Positions 61,571 through 64,000 of a stretch of DNA of 64,000 nt are shown here, one piece after another. Made by a program: the position numbers and the translations under genes. Positions within the stretch are counted from its first letter, which is position 1, and every line of letters starts with the position of its first letter. Location of the stretch: contig CAJFCV020000002.1 in the NCBI GenBank assembly GCA_904066235.2, forward strand, positions 7,192,001-7,256,000. Reading direction: 5' to 3'. Source of the DNA: Bursaphelenchus xylophilus. Taxonomy: Eukaryota; Nematoda; Chromadorea; Rhabditida; Aphelenchoididae. The notes below the pieces were generated by a model that saw only the letters and a list, made by a program, of their open reading frames with translations, was not told the origin of the DNA and made no database searches.

Positions 61571-61668
61571 CAAGTCTGTCGGGAAAATAATGAGCACTCT
61601 GTCGTGCCAAAAATCGCATCGCCGCCGAGAAAATGCAGCTTGTGCTCATTATTTTCCCGACAGACTGA
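61571..61668. mobile_element. MITE family A, copy 7 (shortest)
   Basis: 98 bp, flanked by TA on both sides. Ends CAAGTCTGTCGGGAAAATAA and complement TCAGTCTGTCGGGAAAATAA, continuing TGAGCAC in both arms. Confidence 0.85.
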
Positions 61669-61669
61669 T

Positions 61670-61982
61670 ATTAGCGTTTTCATAAAGTGGACATTTTGTC
61701 ACGGTCTGCACGGTGCGCAAAAACCCCCCATTTTGCACCGTGCATTTCGTTTTTTTTTTTGGTTTTCGCACCGTGCAAAATATCGCTGCGATATAAGCAA
61801 GTTTTGTCGAAGTCGCTGCGGTGGTGCCAGGAAATTGCACAGTGCAAACGGCTTTTTTCCAGGCTGCACTGTGCGAAAAAGAGAAAAATGCACTGTGCGT
61901 TGGCGACAAGCGTGGGAAGGGGTTCAAAATGCACTGTGCGGAAGAGAAAAAAAGTCCATGCACTTTATGAAAATATTAAATT
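61670..61982. repeat. Hairpin with seven GCACNGTGC palindromes
   Basis: Ends ATTAGCGTTTTCATAAAGTG and complement AATATTTTCATAAAGTGCAT. Inside, the nine-base palindrome GCACNGTGC occurs at 61708, 61735, 61768, 61837, 61866, 61890 and 61931. Partial relatives lie at 47.9-48.1 kb. Confidence 0.75.
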
Positions 61983-62218
61983 TCATATTTAAAAAAAAAA
62001 ATTCTTTTTTTTTGAAACTTCAAATTAAATTTTTTTTAATTTTACGATTTTCGAAAAAAAAAATTTTTTTTAAAATTTTTTATGCAAATTTCCCCAAATT
62101 TCCTCACTTCCCCACACCTCCCTTCCCCTCATACCTTCTCGACGCTCACTCGTTGATCGGTTGCTAAGCTTGCACCTCTTTTTTGTCCCACTTCCACAGT
62201 AATCTGCGGGCCGTTGTA

Positions 62219-64000
62219 ATGGAAAAAGAGAAAGACAAAAAGGGCCACGGAGTCGCGCAGGTCGGCGGGTTCTTGCAGCGTCTCAAGAAGAAGGCGCAGA
62301 ACAAGTTCCGCGGAGGCGACGATGGGAACGGCGGCGTGACAGCTGAGGAGAAATCCGTCAAGGTGAGTTCCAAGCCCAAAAACATTGGTTTTATGGGGCT
62401 TGCGCAAAGTTTTTGAAATTTTCATGTTTTCGTGGCGGTACAAAAAAAAGTTTTTTTTTTTTGAAACTTTGACTAAGCTTGGAAAATACTGAAAATCAAG
62501 AATTTCTAAGACATTTTCTGAGACATTTGTGACATTTCTCGCCGGAATCTTGCGTAAGCCACCGATTTTTTCGTCGCAAATTATTGAAAAGTGGCTGAAT
62601 TTCAATTTTAACGAGTTTTTTTAGAAAAAGGATAATCAAAAGCAGACGCAGGCCCGTAGGAAGAAGAATACGGCTACGAATACTCCCAAGGAAAGCAAAT
62701 CAGATGATACCGCATCCTCTATGGTCATGAAGAAGAAAGACCGAGAACGCGACAAAGATAAAGAAAAAGAGAGCGGATTGGATGCCTCCAGAAGTGTCAA
62801 AAAGAAGAAGTGAGTTTGATTATAACACTACGACAGACGTATTTTACGTTCAAACCACTTCTGAGGCTTTTGCAACCATTTTGCGCCCTTGAAACAGAAT
62901 GCCAAAAAATGGCGGGAAATTCGAATTTTGAATTTCACACTATGCTTTTTTTAGTGGGAGATGGAGTGTTGCTATTTTACCTTTTTTTGAATTAATTCGA
63001 TCCCTTTTGAGCCCTTGAAACACAATGCCAAATTTGGGCGGGAAATTTAAAATTTGAATTCTTTGGCATAATTATCAAACTGTGACGGTTGTATTTTACT
63101 CCACGCTCATTTCCAAAGCGATTGGATCACCTTTTGAGCCTTGCAACAGAATGCCAGAATCTGTGGGAAAGCCGGAATTCAAAACTAAAATTTCGATTTC
63201 AGCCATAAAAAGAAAGCACCGAACGCCAACGTCACCGTAATGAAGGTGGTTGAGACGGAAACCCAAATAAAGGAGGTCCCGGAGACCGTCACCGACAAAT
63301 TCAACTTCATTCCGACCATGTTAAACAAGGAGTTGAGCGGGATCCGAAAAGAATTCAACGACATCAAGGCCGAAGACAAGGCAAAGGTCCATATGGCCAT
63401 GGCGTGTCAAGATCCCGCGAATGCGGACAAGAATCGCTACAAGGTGAGAGAAATCGCGGTGTTTTTGTGTTTAGAGCGCGCTTTGAAATTTGCACGTTTT
63501 CGTGGTGGGACTCAAAAAAATTTTTCGAAAGTCAAAGCCTCTTGATGAAACTTTGGGGAAATTTAAAATAGAATTTTCCGAAGCATTTGTCAAGATTTGG
63601 GCTCTTACTGTGCAGGAATTTTTGATTTTTCGGTGGAAAATCAAAAAAATAAAAAAAAATTTTTTTCGCGATTTTTAGCGTGAAAAATTTGCATTCTACC
63701 CTAATTGGGGAGCACAATCTTTCTATGAAACATTGCTTTTTTCTCAGGATAATTCGAAAAGGTATAGCTGAAAACAATTTTTTTGACTCTCCTAATTTTC
63801 CATAGTCTCTCATCGGGAAAATTGTTGAATTTCTCGACTCTCCGCGAGAACTAGGTGCTCAAACTTTTAGCAACCAGTGGTTGACCCATTGAGACTTGCT
63901 GTGCAAAATTTCAAGTCATTTGAGGCGCTTGGGATGCTGTAATTTGCACTTTTTTTCAGAACATTCTCTGTCTGGACGCGTCGCGCGTCAGACTGTCGGA
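62219..64000 (+). CDS. Protein tyrosine phosphatase with Lys-rich N-terminus (3' end missing)
   Basis: Exons 62219-62362, 62625-62809, 63203-63443 and 63960-64000 (truncated by the window); about 204 residues visible. The first 115 residues are Lys/Glu/Asp-rich (MEKEKDKKGHGVAQVGGFLQ; KKKDRERDKDKEKESG), followed by the start of a PTP domain: NKELSGIRKEFNDIKA, then DPANADKNRYKNILCLDASR and VRLS, the conserved opening (NRYKN(V/I)LCxDxSRVxL) of the nematode-expanded cytosolic PTP group. The catalytic HCxxGxGR loop is beyond the window, so activity cannot be judged. Nematode genomes have many such genes, often sperm-enriched; that is background, not seen here. Confidence 0.82.

Larger units (their letters stand above)
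61433..62218. other. Intergenic, mainly repeats
   Basis: Between the cysteine protease and the phosphatase gene; holds MITE A copy 7 and the GCACNGTGC hairpin. 61985-62160 is a low-complexity A/T tract followed by the likely promoter of the phosphatase. Confidence 0.5.

Noticed and set aside
61532..62167. 211-codon open frame across MITE A copy 7 and the palindrome hairpin
   Set aside because: Covers two repeat elements and a poly-A/T tract; reading arises from repeat sequence.

Overview
This is a eukaryotic window, almost certainly from a free-living or rhabditid-like nematode. The evidence is dense protein-coding genes with many very short introns (about 33-60 nt), strong AG acceptors placed just before start codons (expected of trans-splicing), a DB-module secreted protein, and a tandem-repeat galectin that reads like C. 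elegans LEC-1 along its whole length. I cannot name the species. Gene symbols are C. elegans-style names given by family resemblance, not by a search. Exon coordinates were derived by hand from reading frame, splice sites and homology, and exon phases were checked to close for each complete gene unless stated.

Layout, left to right. 1-401 (-): 5' end of a SMARCE1/BAF57 HMG-box gene. 1949-4175 (+): GLUT-type glucose transporter. 4368-8110 (-): UBE3B-type HECT ubiquitin ligase. 8396-10908 (+): dynein roadblock light chain followed closely by mitochondrial AAA ATPase ATAD3. 11024-18792 (-): a run of six same-strand genes (amino-acid transporter, SMIM20-like, SDS22, PAT1, a small mitochondrial-type protein and a 62-residue Cys-rich membrane peptide), several with gaps of 80-400 nt, so a candidate operon. 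19765-20455 (+): secreted DB-module protein. 20546-23024 (-): coiled-coil gene interrupted by a 1.24 kb TTAA-flanked hairpin transposon. 23435-23895 (+): TMEM42-like. 24269-26160 (-): ceramide glucosyltransferase. 27573-30925 (-): VPS35. 31713-34072 (+): six-EF-hand CREC protein and a cyclophilin. 36197-38472 (+): acetylcholinesterase with a GPI-type tail. 39753-46032 (+): CDK11, an 88-residue membrane protein and ALKBH1, the last two overlapping. 47353-47673 (+): small hypothetical. 48248-49463 (-): secreted galectin. 51404-52003 (-): second cyclophilin. 54078-55122 (+): LEC-1. 57941-61432 (+): cathepsin-type cysteine protease. 62219-64000 (+): 5' part of a protein tyrosine phosphatase with a Lys-rich leader.

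The gene content is mostly housekeeping: retromer, P-body decay factor, PP1 regulator, RNA demethylase, chaperones and sphingolipid synthesis. The unusual layer is repetitive. Hairpin/MITE elements of at least eight families sit in introns and intergenic spaces. One family (TIR TCAGTCTGTCGGGAAAATAA, apparent TA target) occurs seven times; other elements are nested inside each other in a CDK11 intron and a cathepsin intron; one hairpin carries a tRNA-Ser-like core; and another carries seven copies of the palindrome GCACNGTGC. Several genes carry local defects that may be real decay or assembly error: a +1 shift in VPS35, no AG at the last junction of the TMEM42-like gene, and both a frame break and a transposon in the coiled-coil gene.
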